Assembly (NCBI RefSeq): GCF_902729405.1
Contig: NZ_LR746496.1
Span: 1,736,001 to 1,800,000, forward strand
Origin: Acididesulfobacillus acetoxydans
GTDB lineage: Bacteria; Bacillota; Desulfitobacteriia; Desulfitobacteriales; Desulfitobacteriaceae
Length of the DNA: 64,000 bases
Direction of reading: 5' to 3'
The notes below the pieces were generated by a model. That model was not told the origin of the DNA and searched no databases. It saw nothing but the letters and a program-made list of their open reading frames with translations. A program made the position numbers and the translations under genes. Below, piece after piece: positions 24,856 to 33,631 of the stretch; position 1 is the stretch's first letter; each line of letters opens with the position of its first letter.

Positions 24856-25232
24856 GGGGTTACGTGATCACAATCCCCCGGATTAAGGAAGGGCGGTACC
24901 GCAGTCGGCGGAAGCGGGCACTTGCAGGATTTCCGGCGGGACTGTAGAATCAGTAAGAAGAATGGGTCGATGCCTTGCTCACCTCGGCGGGGGTGAAGCA
25001 GCCGGCTGGCGTGAGGTCATCCTTAGCCAGCGAACGGTGAGGCTGTGGAAGCGGGTCAAGGGGTCAAAAAATTAGGAAGATATTCATCGCCGCGGTTATT
25101 TACGGAAGATAAGGGTATATCTAGAAGTGTTGGATGTGAGGGAAGAAAGGGGTGAAAAGCCTGGTTTCTCGGCCGAAAGGACAACATACTGATTCTATTC
25201 TTGGTCTTGATATGTTTTGAAAACCAGGTATT
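24856..25232. other. Gene-free stretch upstream of the UroD-type methyltransferase
   Basis: No convincing reading frame and no recognised RNA. The part at 24960-25070 is G-rich and may be degraded coding sequence. An AT-rich stretch at 25060-25230 probably holds the promoter of the next gene, but no clear -35/-10 pair stands out. Confidence 0.35.
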
Positions 25233-26300
25233 ATGATGCATGAATTGTTATCGCGTGAACGTGTTCTGCTGGCTCTGCAACATAAACAACCCGATAGAGT
25301 GCCGCTGGACTTTTGGGCCGTACCGGAGACATGGCAAAAAATTACGGAAAGTATGCGTGTTTCGGATAGAGAAGTGATACTGCAAAGATTAGGTGTGGAC
25401 ATACGGGAAGTAGCGCCGGATTATAAGGGACCGGTTATGCCGGTCTTTGCGGACGGTTCATTTCTCGAACCTAAAGGAACTCACCGTAAAATTGTTCACA
25501 ACCAGTTTGGCTCTTATGAGGAATATGCAAGTTTTCCGCTGAGCAATGCCCAATCTGAGGAAGACTTGGCCAAGTTTAACTGGCCGCAGGTGGAGTGGTG
25601 GGATATTGAGCATTTGTCAGAGAAAATCGGCGATCTGCACACACGTTATTACATTAAAATTGAGACCGGCGGTCTGTTCGAACTGGCTTGGGCTTTACGT
25701 GGTTATGAACGCTTCCTGGTCGATTTGATTATGTCCCCGGAGATAGTGCATGGCATTATGAGCAGGATAACAGACTTTTACTGTGCTTACATAGAGAGGG
25801 TTTTGACATGGAGCGGGGATAAAATTGACATGGTTTATACCTATGACGACATAGCCGGTCAATCTAACCTGTTGATTTCGCCATCTATGTGGGAAGAGTT
25901 TATCAAACCATACCATGTCAAATTGAATAAAGTAATCAAAAACTATGGTAAAACAATCATGTATCATTCATGCGGTGCGGTGTCCCCTATGATTGAGCGG
26001 TTAATGGAACTCCCCATAGACGTCCTTAATCCTTTACAACCTCTGGCTAAAGGTATGGAGGACATTGAACTTATTAAAGAGAGATTTGGAAGGAAGATAA
26101 GCTTTCACGGGGGTATAGATATTCAATATCTTTTACCGCACGGAACGCGTGAGGAATTGATGAAGGAGGCGGAACGACGGATTCGGATTCTGGGTGACAA
26201 TGGAGGCTATATTTTGGCGTCGGCTCACTATATTCAGGCCGACACACCTGTTGAACAGATTTTTGCCCTCTATGATTTTGCACGGAACTTCCGGTACTAG
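25233..26300 (+). CDS. Uroporphyrinogen-decarboxylase-family protein, probable corrinoid methyltransferase
   Basis: 355 aa. The start SRERVLLALQHKQPDRVPLD is typical of the MtaA/UroD-like superfamily in anaerobes, whose members mostly transfer methyl groups between substrates, corrinoid proteins and cofactors rather than make haem. MYHSCGAVSPMIERL near residue 245 and ISFHGGIDIQYLLPHGT near 290 supply the His/Cys residues that hold zinc in MtaA-type enzymes. No corrinoid-binding protein gene lies next to it. The neighbours are a SAM methyltransferase and a DUF362 iron-sulphur protein, so methyl-group metabolism is plausible. Two ATGs in tandem (25233, 25236). Confidence 0.85.
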   Translation: MMHELLSRERVLLALQHKQPDRVPLDFWAVPETWQKITESMRVSDREVILQRLGVDIREVAPDYKGPVMPVFADGSFLEPKGTHRKIVHNQFGSYEEYASFPLSNAQSEEDLAKFNWPQVEWWDIEHLSEKIGDLHTRYYIKIETGGLFELAWALRGYERFLVDLIMSPEIVHGIMSRITDFYCAYIERVLTWSGDKIDMVYTYDDIAGQSNLLISPSMWEEFIKPYHVKLNKVIKNYGKTIMYHSCGAVSPMIERLMELPIDVLNPLQPLAKGMEDIELIKERFGRKISFHGGIDIQYLLPHGTREELMKEAERRIRILGDNGGYILASAHYIQADTPVEQIFALYDFARNFRY

Positions 26301-26380
26301 ATTGAAAATATGCTCGAGCGCGGGCGTTGAATGCGGCAAGTGGGTTGGCACAAGTGACAGTGCGTGAGGTGGTAAAGGCT

Positions 26381-27070
26381 GTGAGTGAGGCGCTCTTTGA
26401 TCAGGCGGCGGAAGATTATGATTCCTGGTATGAGACTGAGGTGGGGAAAGCGGCAGACCGGGTGGAGCGGGCTCTGGCTCAGTCTATGTTTCAACCGTCG
26501 GGAAGTCGGGTCTTGGAAGTCGGGTGCGGCACCGGGCAGTATACGGTTTGGCTGGCCCAGGAGGGTTATGATCTGACGGCGCTCGATGTTTCGGGCGAGA
26601 TGATGGCAAAAGCCCGGGCCAAAATCTCTGCCATAGGCAGGCGGGTGCAGTGGCGGCAGGCTGACATTAAGGAAATTGTGAGTGAACCCGGGAAGTTTCA
26701 CGGCATCTTCTCCATGACTGCTTTTGAGTTTATACCACGACCCGGGGAGGTTTTGGCCAAGCTTTACGAGCGGCTGGAGCCGGGGGGATGTCTGCTTATT
26801 GGGGTTATTGCCGGCAACAGCCCTTGGAGTGAGTTCTATGAAGAGGTGGCGCGGGAAAAGCCAACGTCGGTTTTCGCCCGGGCTAACCTGTATGGCGAAA
26901 ACGATATCCGCCGCTGGCAGGTGGGGGGGCGGTTGGAATTGAAACAATGTCTCTTTTTCCCGCCAACCGTCGCTTCGGCAAAGGAGGCTCTGGCCATGGA
27001 AGAGAGAAAAAGCGGACCGGCCGGTTTCATCCTGGCAAAGTGGGTAAAAGAAGTGGGAATAATCGCCTGA
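26381..27070 (+). CDS. Class I SAM-dependent methyltransferase
   Basis: About 229 aa. The SAM-binding motif I, RVLEVGCGTGQYTVWLAQEG, is near residue 45, followed by the motif II acidic residue in LTALDVSGEMMAKAR, MTAFEFIPRP (post-I/II region) and LEPGGCLLIGVI. The start is uncertain: GTG 26381 has GAGGTGG 8 bases upstream and places the FDQAAEDYDSWY motif at the N-terminus as in relatives, while the frame is open back to TTG 26327. Methyl acceptor unknown. It lies 80 bases after the UroD-type gene on the same strand. Confidence 0.85.
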   Translation: MSEALFDQAAEDYDSWYETEVGKAADRVERALAQSMFQPSGSRVLEVGCGTGQYTVWLAQEGYDLTALDVSGEMMAKARAKISAIGRRVQWRQADIKEIVSEPGKFHGIFSMTAFEFIPRPGEVLAKLYERLEPGGCLLIGVIAGNSPWSEFYEEVAREKPTSVFARANLYGENDIRRWQVGGRLELKQCLFFPPTVASAKEALAMEERKSGPAGFILAKWVKEVGIIA

Positions 27071-27122
27071 TTGGGGGATAAGGGCGCGAATTCATTGAAG
27101 AATTTAACGGAGGGGTACCGAG

Positions 27123-28229
27123 ATGGAAAAATCTAAAGTCTATTTTGCCGACATGCACGTGAACGGGCGTGAAAATCTCCAGCAAAAATTAGGCCGCTTA
27201 ATCAAGACGGCCGGCATCGGTCAAATTGATTTTGATAAGAAATATGCAGCCATAAAGATTCACTTCGGTGAGCCGGGCAATTTGTCGTATCTCCGTCCTA
27301 ATTATGCCAAAACCGTGGCGGACATCGTGAAAGAGCTGGGGGGAAAACCGTTTCTCACAGATTGTAATACTTTGTATGTCGGCGGCAGAAAAAACGCCCT
27401 CGATCATCTCGACACTGCGTATCTTAACGGCTTTTCTCCATTTTCCACGGGTTGCCACGTATTGATTGGCGACGGCCTGAAGGGAACGGATGAGGCTTTG
27501 GTCCCGGTTGAAGGCGGCGAATATGTGACAGAAGCCAAAATAGGCCAGGCCATCATGGATGCTGACATCATCATTTCTCTGACGCATTTCAAAGGACATG
27601 AGCTCACCGGTTTTGGCGGAGCGCTAAAAAACATCGGCATGGGATGCGGTTCCCGCGCGGGTAAGATGGAAATGCACAGCAGCGGCAAGCCCCATGTCTC
27701 CGAGGAACGCTGTATTGGTTGTGCCATGTGCACGAAGATCTGCGCTCACAGTGCCATTACAATCACGGAGCACAAAGCCTTTATCGACCACGTGAAATGT
27801 GTCGGCTGCGGGCGCTGTATCGGGGTTTGCCCAAGGGATGCCATACTGCCTGCTTCGGACGAATCGAACGAAATTTTGGACAAGAAAATAGCGGAATACA
27901 GCTGGGCGGTTCTGCACGGCCGGCCGCATTTTCACATCAGTCTTGTCGTCGACGTGTCACCGTTCTGCGACTGCCATGGGGAGAATGACGTGCCCATTGT
28001 GCCTAACGTAGGGATGTTTGCCTCTTTTGACCCGGTTGCTTTGGACGTGGCTTGTGCGGATGCGGTAAACGCCCAGCCTGTCGTGCGAGGGAGCATTCTT
28101 GAAAAAAGCAGACATGAACACCGGGACCATTTTACCGATGTCCACCCTACGACCGATTGGGAAGGGACAATTAACCACGCGGTAAAATTGGGATTAGGCA
28201 GGAGAGAGTACGAACTGCTAACAATTTAG
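27123..28229 (+). CDS. DUF362-domain 4Fe-4S protein
   Basis: 368 aa. The DUF362 domain covers residues ~40-190 (AAIKIHFGEPGNLSYLRP, DADIIISLTHFKGHELTGFG) and continues after the insert (SPFCDCHGENDVPIVPNVGM). Inserted near 195-250 are two bacterial-ferredoxin motifs, CIGCAMCTKICAHSA and CVGCGRCIGVCPRDA, for two 4Fe-4S clusters. Proteins of this class occur next to corrinoid methyltransferases and other anaerobic redox enzymes; the exact reaction is not established. Good GGAGG site before the ATG. Confidence 0.88.
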   Translation: MEKSKVYFADMHVNGRENLQQKLGRLIKTAGIGQIDFDKKYAAIKIHFGEPGNLSYLRPNYAKTVADIVKELGGKPFLTDCNTLYVGGRKNALDHLDTAYLNGFSPFSTGCHVLIGDGLKGTDEALVPVEGGEYVTEAKIGQAIMDADIIISLTHFKGHELTGFGGALKNIGMGCGSRAGKMEMHSSGKPHVSEERCIGCAMCTKICAHSAITITEHKAFIDHVKCVGCGRCIGVCPRDAILPASDESNEILDKKIAEYSWAVLHGRPHFHISLVVDVSPFCDCHGENDVPIVPNVGMFASFDPVALDVACADAVNAQPVVRGSILEKSRHEHRDHFTDVHPTTDWEGTINHAVKLGLGRREYELLTI

Positions 28230-28274
28230 CGTGACCGAGTGGGTATGCGACCAAACCCGATTGAGCGCGGAGGG

Positions 28275-28691
28275 TCAGCGCGAGGGGTTGAGACGGAAGA
28301 AGTCGAGGTAGACTTGGTAAGAGATGCCCGCCCCGGTAATTCCTTTTGCGAGTCGATGATCAATGTAATGATAAAGCGTAGGTGTCCCCGGAACCTGAAA
28401 TTCCGCCTTGGCGTCCGGGTAAGCTTTGACATTAAGCTCAAAGAGTTTGACCGGACTTGACCGCAGCGCTTTGGCGATCAGAGGCTCCGCTTTCAGGCAC
28501 TTGGGGCAGGTCGGGGAATAGAAGTAGATGAAAAAATCGTTGTCCTGAGCGATCTTTTGCTTGAGTCCGGCAGGGGTAATGGCTTGCACCGGCAGGCCGG
28601 CGGAAGCGTGCGTTGTTTGCCGCGGCCAGAAGAAGACTGCGGCAACGAGGATGAGGATCACAGCCGGGATGATGAACACAGTTTTTTTCAT
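28275..28691 (-). CDS. Membrane-anchored thioredoxin-like protein
   Basis: 138 aa. A single N-terminal hydrophobic helix (residues ~4-22) would place the rest outside the membrane. The thioredoxin fold shows FIYFYSPTCPKCLKAEPLIA with the CPKC redox pair near residue 61-64 and the cis-proline loop VPGTPTLYHY near 100. Probably a thiol-disulphide exchange protein for extracytoplasmic proteins. On the minus strand behind the FadR-type regulator, separated from it by the 15-bp repeat array and a hairpin. Confidence 0.85.
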   Translation of the reverse strand: MKKTVFIIPAVILILVAAVFFWPRQTTHASAGLPVQAITPAGLKQKIAQDNDFFIYFYSPTCPKCLKAEPLIAKALRSSPVKLFELNVKAYPDAKAEFQVPGTPTLYHYIDHRLAKGITGAGISYQVYLDFFRLNPSR

Positions 28692-28700
28692 AATGCCCCA

Positions 28701-28737
28701 GGGAGCCTGCCTTGCCCCTATGTCAAGGCAGGCTCCC
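28701..28737. terminator. Strong hairpin just upstream of the thioredoxin-like gene
   Basis: GGGAGCCTGCCTTG (28701-28714) pairs perfectly with CAAGGCAGGCTCCC (28724-28737). No long T-run follows on either strand. In the thioredoxin mRNA it would fold immediately 5' of the ribosome site, so attenuation or mRNA stabilisation are alternatives to termination. Confidence 0.5.
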
Positions 28738-28800
28738 GCTCCTTTCTGTTGGGTTTCAGCCCCAAGGTTTTCAACTCAGCGTCCTCAACTCGGGGTTTTC

Positions 28801-29035
28801 GTGCTTAGGGTTTTCGTGCTTAGGGTTTTCGTGCTTAGGGTTTTCGTGCTTAGGGTTTTCGTGCTCAGGGTTTTCGTGCTCAGGGTTTTCGTGCTCGGGG
28901 TTTTCGTGCTTGGGGTTTTCGTGCTCGGGGTTTTCGTGCTCGGGGTTTTCGTGCTCGGGGTTTTCGTGCTTGGGGTTTTCGTGCTTGGGGTTTTCGTGCT
29001 CGGGGTTTTCGTGCTTGGGGTTTTCGTGCTCAGGG
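28801..29035. repeat. 15-bp minisatellite, 16 units
   Basis: Sixteen head-to-tail units of GTGCTYRGGGTTTTC, with only positions 6-7 varying (TTA, TCA, TCG, TTG versions); the last unit decays. A degenerate lead-in begins around 28760. The array is an exact multiple of three, so it leaves long open frames (repeats of VFVLR/VFVLG or GFSCL/GFSCS) that are not genes. It starts about 35 bases beyond the 3' end of the FadR-type gene. Confidence 0.95.
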
Positions 29036-29070
29036 TTCAGTCCTCGGGTTTTTGTCCTCGGGCTTCCGGC

Positions 29071-29844
29071 TCAGGGTCTTTGGCTTGGGGTTTCGATTTC
29101 TTCGGCCCAAAGGGAAAGGCTAAGCCGTTCTCCCCGTTTCTTGCGTTCGGCCACCATATTTTTCAAGGAGCCGTCCACCTCATTGAGGTGCCGGTACATC
29201 CAGTTTTGTGCTCGGTCGCCTTCTCCCTGGGCGATGAAGGAGGTGATGGCCTTGGCTGTGGTGATCGTCTGCTGCATAGCCTCTTCGGAAGTAAACATGA
29301 ACTTGACGTTGAAACGGTGGATTTGCCTGACCAAAGATTTGAGGATGTGGCAAATCATGGCGTTATCAGTAGCGTCGGCGATAGCGGCGTGAAATTCCCC
29401 GTCGGCCGTATAGAATTTCTCGGTGTCCCCGCCGCTCTCTTCCAGTTTGCGGATCGTCCGGCGCATTTTTGCCAGATCTTGATCGTTCGCCCGTTCGGCA
29501 GCCAGTTGCACAGCTTTCAATTCCAGGATTTCGCGGGCCTCGAGCAGGTCAAAGAGTGGGAGCAGGCTGATCAGGTTCTCCAAAGGAATGGCTTTGTAGT
29601 TTGTGCCGGCCGAAGAACGCCGGATAAAAGTGCCTTTTCCCTGAAGCACCTCCAGGTACCCCATGACCACGAGAATCCCGATGGCTTCCCTGACCGAGGA
29701 GCGGCCCACCCCGAACATCCTGGCCAGTTCCCTCTCCGGCGGCAGCTGCTGTCCCTGAACCAGTTGCCCCGACTCCAAGCTCTTAAGAAATTGTTCTACA
29801 ATCATAATTGGGGTGGTGTTTCTGTGGATTGTTTTAAATTCCAT
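29071..29844 (-). CDS. GntR/FadR-subfamily transcriptional regulator
   Basis: 257 aa. The winged helix near residues 10-75 has QLPPERELARMFGVGRSSVR and LEVLQGKGTFI. The all-helical FCD effector domain follows (LFDLLEAREILELKAVQLA and DGEFHAAIADATDNAMI, with the metal-binding Asp/His residues). FadR-type regulators sense small organic acids. ATG 29844 has GGAG 3-4 bases before it; GTG 29853 is an alternative. The gene lies just downstream of the liv operon on the same strand and may control it (inference). Confidence 0.9.
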   Translation of the reverse strand: MEFKTIHRNTTPIMIVEQFLKSLESGQLVQGQQLPPERELARMFGVGRSSVREAIGILVVMGYLEVLQGKGTFIRRSSAGTNYKAIPLENLISLLPLFDLLEAREILELKAVQLAAERANDQDLAKMRRTIRKLEESGGDTEKFYTADGEFHAAIADATDNAMICHILKSLVRQIHRFNVKFMFTSEEAMQQTITTAKAITSFIAQGEGDRAQNWMYRHLNEVDGSLKNMVAERKKRGERLSLSLWAEEIETPSQRP

Positions 29845-29870
29845 TTGCTCCACTCTTCTCTAAGTCCTGT

Positions 29871-30095
29871 CATCCAACCGTGAGACTTCCACTTCTACAA
29901 GTGGAAGTGGTTCCCCCGTTGCTTGGGTGGGGGTAGACTCAGCCTTCGGCCGTCATTGTCCACCGGACAATAACGCCTTCGCCGCGAAATGTCATTTTGA
30001 GATAGGCGGCTTCGGCGAAACTCTCCACTGGAGACTTTCGTCACCGAAGTTTCGATGTTCAACTTTAGTTGAACGAGTTCACTTTTGACAGCGGG
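29871..30095 (-). mobile_element. Orphan IS605-type tnpB 3' end with omega-RNA-like hairpins (copy A)
   Basis: Read on the minus strand: GAACTCGTTCAACTAAAG, then a tail coding NDGRRLSLPPPKQRGNHFHL with its stop at 29897-29895, then a hairpin of CCACTTCCACTT and AAGTGGAAGT ending in CTCACGGTTGGATG. The same order (NDG-RL-LPP-K-G-H-H, stop within the hairpin, CTCACGGTTGGATG) recurs at 60771-60945 and, more decayed, at 35536-35680. tnpB genes carry their guide (omega) RNA at exactly this place. The rest of the element is missing. Confidence 0.55.
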
Positions 30096-30171
30096 GCTTT
30101 TGCAAGCCTTTTGTGCTTCTTCTGCGGGCAAGCGTGCAGTCCGGATGCGTTCGCCTCCGGTTATGTCCCGC

Positions 30172-30888
30172 TCAACCTCCGAGGTACGCCTTGACAATGC
30201 GTTCATCCTGGCGCAGACGAGAGCTGTCCCCATTCATAACGATCTGTCCGGTTTCCAGAACATAGCCATAGGCGGCCAGCTTCAGGGCAACCTTGGCATT
30301 CTGTTCGACCAGCAGAACCGTTGTTCCTTCACTGTTTAACTGTTGGATGATCCTCATGATTTCCTGGACGATGAGCGGAGCTAGCCCCATGGAAGGCTCA
30401 TCGAGAAGCAGAACCTTCGGTTCCGTCATCATGGCCCGCCCGATGGCCAGCATCTGTTGTTCTCCCCCGGAAAGGGTTCCTCCGCTTTGCTTCTGCCGCT
30501 CCCGCAAGCGGGGAAAAAGTTCAAAGACATGCTCAACGCGCTTTCTGCGCAATTTCTCGTCTTTCAGGGTGAACCCGCCGAGTTCAAGATTTTCCCTGAC
30601 GGTCAAGTCCTTGAAAATGCGGCGTCCTTCGGGCACGTGGATTAACCCCAGGGCAACAATATTGTGGGCCTTTTCTTTCGTGATATTCCGGCCGTAAAAT
30701 TCCACGGTGCCGGAAGCGGCCGGAACCAAACCGGAGATCGTCTTGAGCGTTGTGCTCTTGCCGGCTCCATTGGAACCGAGCAGGGTAACGATTTTGCCCT
30801 GAGGAACTTCGAGACTGATTCCTTTGAGAGCGTGGATTTTGCCGTAATATGCCTCGAGGTTGTTTAAGACCAGGGCGATCTCGCTCAT
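30172..30888 (-). CDS. livF: Branched-chain amino-acid ABC transporter ATP-binding protein LivF
   Basis: 238 aa ABC ATPase of the HAAT family. Walker A LLGSNGAGKSTTLKTISGL near residue 37, signature SGGEQQMLAIGRAMM near 137, Walker B VLLLDEPSMGLAPL near 158 and the H-loop replaced by Q (VLLVEQNAKVA), as is usual in LivF. Last gene of livK-H-M-G-F; its ATG overlaps the livG stop by 4 bases. Confidence 0.93.
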   Translation of the reverse strand: MSEIALVLNNLEAYYGKIHALKGISLEVPQGKIVTLLGSNGAGKSTTLKTISGLVPAASGTVEFYGRNITKEKAHNIVALGLIHVPEGRRIFKDLTVRENLELGGFTLKDEKLRRKRVEHVFELFPRLRERQKQSGGTLSGGEQQMLAIGRAMMTEPKVLLLDEPSMGLAPLIVQEIMRIIQQLNSEGTTVLLVEQNAKVALKLAAYGYVLETGQIVMNGDSSRLRQDERIVKAYLGG

Positions 30889-31655
30889 GACTCATCCTCC
30901 TTGCCGAGATAGGCCTCGATCACGCGCGGATTGTTTTTAACTGCTTCGGCCGTGCCCTCGGCAATTTTTTCCCCGTAGTCAATGACGACGATCTTCTCTG
31001 AGACCTTCATGACAAGACCCATGTCATGCTCGATGAGGAGAACGGTGATCCCGAGCGTGTTTCTGATTTTCTGGATCAGTTCCACCAATTGGTTCTTTTC
31101 GTCTTGGTTCAATCCGGCGGCCGGCTCGTCGAGGAGGAGAAGTTTGGGTTGAGTGGCCAAAGCGCGCGCCCATTCCACCCGGCGCTGGTCGCCATAGGCC
31201 AGATTTCGGGCCAGGCGATCCGCCTTGTCTTCAATTCCGACAAAGTCCAGGCACTCCCTGCTTACCTGCCGGATTCGCTTTTCCTCCGCGATCTGACCGG
31301 GGGGACGCAGGATAGCCGCCAGGATCCCGGCGGAGGAGCGGGTATGCATCCCGGACATGACATTTTCCAAGACCGTCATGTCCTTAAACAAGCGTACATT
31401 TTGGAAAGTGCGGGCGATGCCCATCTTCGTAATGCGGTGGGGCTTTTCCGCCGCAATGCTCCGGCCCAGAAACAGGATTTCCCCCACCGTGGCCTTATAA
31501 AAACCGGTAAGGCAGTTGAAAGCGGAAGTCTTGCCTGCGCCGTTGGGCCCGATCAGGCTCATGATGGCATGCTCTTCCAGCCGGAAACTCAGGTCGTTGA
31601 CGGCCGTCAGGCCGCCGAACCGTAAGGTGAGTTTGTTGACTTCTAAGATAGACAT
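30885..31655 (-). CDS. livG: Branched-chain amino-acid ABC transporter ATP-binding protein LivG
   Basis: 256 aa. Walker A LIGPNGAGKTSAFNCLTGFY near residue 35, Walker B LLLDEPAAGLNQDEKNQL near 170, H-loop LLIEHDMGLVMKVSEKIVV. The insert between Walker A and signature and the AYGDQRRVEWARAL version of the signature motif are typical of LivG. Second ATPase of the heterodimer with LivF. Confidence 0.93.
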   Translation of the reverse strand: MSILEVNKLTLRFGGLTAVNDLSFRLEEHAIMSLIGPNGAGKTSAFNCLTGFYKATVGEILFLGRSIAAEKPHRITKMGIARTFQNVRLFKDMTVLENVMSGMHTRSSAGILAAILRPPGQIAEEKRIRQVSRECLDFVGIEDKADRLARNLAYGDQRRVEWARALATQPKLLLLDEPAAGLNQDEKNQLVELIQKIRNTLGITVLLIEHDMGLVMKVSEKIVVIDYGEKIAEGTAEAVKNNPRVIEAYLGKEDES

Positions 31656-31700
31656 TCCTTTTCATTCCTTTGCAATTTTGCCGCCTATGGTTCGCTTGGG

Positions 31701-32645
31701 CTAGTTGCGCCGTTCCGGCCACAGCCCTTGGGGCCGGAATATCATAATGATAATCAGGACAATCCCGAACACGAGCTGGCGGGATTGACCGATCGTCCGA
31801 AAGACTTCGGGGAAGAGCACTAAGACCATAGCCCCCAAAATGGCCCCCGCCAGCTTGCCCATACCCCCCAGAATCACCGCCATCAGAATCATGGCGGATT
31901 GAGTGAAAGCGAAGGTTTCCGGGGATACGGCCGTCATCTTGACCGCAAAGAAAGACCCGGCTACTCCGCCGAAGACCGCTCCCAGCATGTAAGCATAGAG
32001 TTTGGTCCGCACCGGGTCAATGCCCATCGCCGCCGCGGCGTCCTCATCCTCGCGGATGTACTGCCAAGCGCGTCCCAGCCTGGAATTGTGCAGGCGGAAG
32101 GCGACGATAGCCGCCAAAACGACCAGGATGAAAAAGAGGTAGTAGAAGTCGGAACTGTGGGTCAGCGGATACCCGAAAAGACTGGGCTTGCGGATGCCGA
32201 CCAGGCCGCTGGCACCGCCGGTTATCTTTAGGTTGCGGGCCGTAATCCGGGTGATTTCCCCGAAGCCCAAGGTCACGATGGCCAAGTAGTCGCTGCGCAG
32301 TCTGAGGGTCGGACCACCGATGACGACTCCGGCGATCAGGGAGAAAATGACGGCAATGGGAATGGTTAACCAGAAATTCAGTCCGGCCTTGGTCAAAATT
32401 CCGGTGGTGTAAGCCCCCACCGCGAAAAAAGCGGCGTACCCCAGGTCGACCAGCCCGGCATAGCCGATAACGATGTTGAGTCCCAAGGCCAGGATCATAT
32501 AGAAAAAGGCATTGGTTATAACCTCTTTGACGTAATTATTAGCGACGAGGGGAAGAAGAATGATCAGAATTATGATGACGGCTAACGAGACGATACGCCC
32601 TTTTGTTCCGGAAAAGCGCTCCGGAATCCGTAGATGACTGCGCAT
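31701..32645 (-). CDS. livM: Branched-chain amino-acid ABC transporter permease LivM
   Basis: 314 aa integral membrane permease, about 8-10 helices. ALGLNIVIGYAGLVDLGYAA near residue 60 is the conserved LivM/LivH motif and AWQYIREDEDAAAAMGID near 190 is the cytoplasmic coupling helix (EAA-like) facing LivG/F. It starts 3 bases after the livH stop. Ends 45 bases before livG. Confidence 0.93.
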   Translation of the reverse strand: MRSHLRIPERFSGTKGRIVSLAVIIILIILLPLVANNYVKEVITNAFFYMILALGLNIVIGYAGLVDLGYAAFFAVGAYTTGILTKAGLNFWLTIPIAVIFSLIAGVVIGGPTLRLRSDYLAIVTLGFGEITRITARNLKITGGASGLVGIRKPSLFGYPLTHSSDFYYLFFILVVLAAIVAFRLHNSRLGRAWQYIREDEDAAAAMGIDPVRTKLYAYMLGAVFGGVAGSFFAVKMTAVSPETFAFTQSAMILMAVILGGMGKLAGAILGAMVLVLFPEVFRTIGQSRQLVFGIVLIIIMIFRPQGLWPERRN

Positions 32646-32648
32646 TCG

Positions 32649-33569
32649 CTACATCCTCTCAATCTCACTTTTGCCCAAAATACCGGTCGGCTTAAATACC
32701 AGAAGCAGGATCAAAATGCCGAAAGTGAAGACATCTTTCCAGGCCGAACCGATGAAAGGAAGCTGAGTGCCCGCGGTTTCCAGCAAGCCGAGAATCAAGC
32801 CGCCGAGCATGGCCCCGGGGATACTGCCGATGCCGCCGATGACGGCGGCCGTAAAAGCCTTGAGGCCGATGATGAATCCCATAAAAAATTGAATGCTGCC
32901 GTAGTAAACGCCGGCCATGACTCCGGCGGCCGCGGCCAACGAGGAACCGACGAAAAAGGTGAGCCCGATGGTTTTGGTTACGTTAATTCCCATCAGCCGG
33001 CAGGCATCCGGATCCAGGGCAATAGCCCGCATGGCTTTGCCATACATCGTTCGTTTGATGAACCAGTGGAGAGCCAGCATGAGGAGGGCTGTGGCCACGA
33101 CCATAACGATTTGGGTATAAGTGACATTGACAGGTCCCAGGGAAATCCCGCTGTAGCCGAGGCTGGTGTTAACGGTTTCGTATTCGCCGTTCGTCATTAC
33201 CATGACCGTGTTGAAAAGCGTAAAAGACACGCCGACGGCTGTGATCATGAGCGACATCCGGGGTGCGCGCCTGTTTAAGAGGGGCTGGTAGGCTGCCCGG
33301 TGCACCAGCATGCCCAGGAGTCCGACCGCAAGCATGCTGATCAAAAGCGCGGCGGCGATTCCCAACCAGCCTACCCCTAAGATACCGCCCAAAAGGCCCA
33401 AGGTCCCGAAGCCGACAAAGGCGCCCACCATATAAAGGTCGCCGTGGGCGAAATTGAGCAGCTTGATGATCCCGTAGACCATGGAATAACCGAGAGCGAC
33501 CAAGCTGTAGAAGGAGCCCAAAATCAGTCCGTTAATCAGTTGCTGCAGGATGACATAATATAACGACAT
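32649..33569 (-). CDS. livH: Branched-chain amino-acid ABC transporter permease LivH
   Basis: 306 aa permease. LINGLILGSFYSLVALGYSM at the N-terminus and IIKLLNFAHGDLYMVGAFVG near 40 are the LivH signatures; the coupling helix reads YGKAMRAIALDPDACRLMGI. ATG 33569 has GGGGTG 5 bases upstream; the frame is open 11 codons further but without a site. Separated from livK by a terminator-like hairpin (33632-33683), the usual means of making more binding protein than permease. Confidence 0.93.
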   Translation of the reverse strand: MSLYYVILQQLINGLILGSFYSLVALGYSMVYGIIKLLNFAHGDLYMVGAFVGFGTLGLLGGILGVGWLGIAAALLISMLAVGLLGMLVHRAAYQPLLNRRAPRMSLMITAVGVSFTLFNTVMVMTNGEYETVNTSLGYSGISLGPVNVTYTQIVMVVATALLMLALHWFIKRTMYGKAMRAIALDPDACRLMGINVTKTIGLTFFVGSSLAAAAGVMAGVYYGSIQFFMGFIIGLKAFTAAVIGGIGSIPGAMLGGLILGLLETAGTQLPFIGSAWKDVFTFGILILLLVFKPTGILGKSEIERM

Positions 33570-33631
33570 CTGTACACCCCTTCGTTTTCTGCTGTATTTC
33601 AAACATATTATTGGGAAAGCGGCAGGAAAAA

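Noticed and set aside
28801-29035. CRISPR array
   Set aside because: Units are head-to-tail 15-mers with no spacers between them; no cas genes.
28561-29883. A 440-codon plus-strand frame (and a 226-codon one) with many VFVLG or GFSCL repeats
   Set aside because: It exists only because the 15-bp repeat is a multiple of three and stop-free; the rest is the antisense of the FadR-type gene. No start signals and no family similarity.
29895-30233. A 112-codon minus-strand gene overlapping the livF end
   Set aside because: Its first half is livF antisense/flank without a family match; only the last part is meaningful, as a tnpB tail, and is listed as a mobile-element relic.
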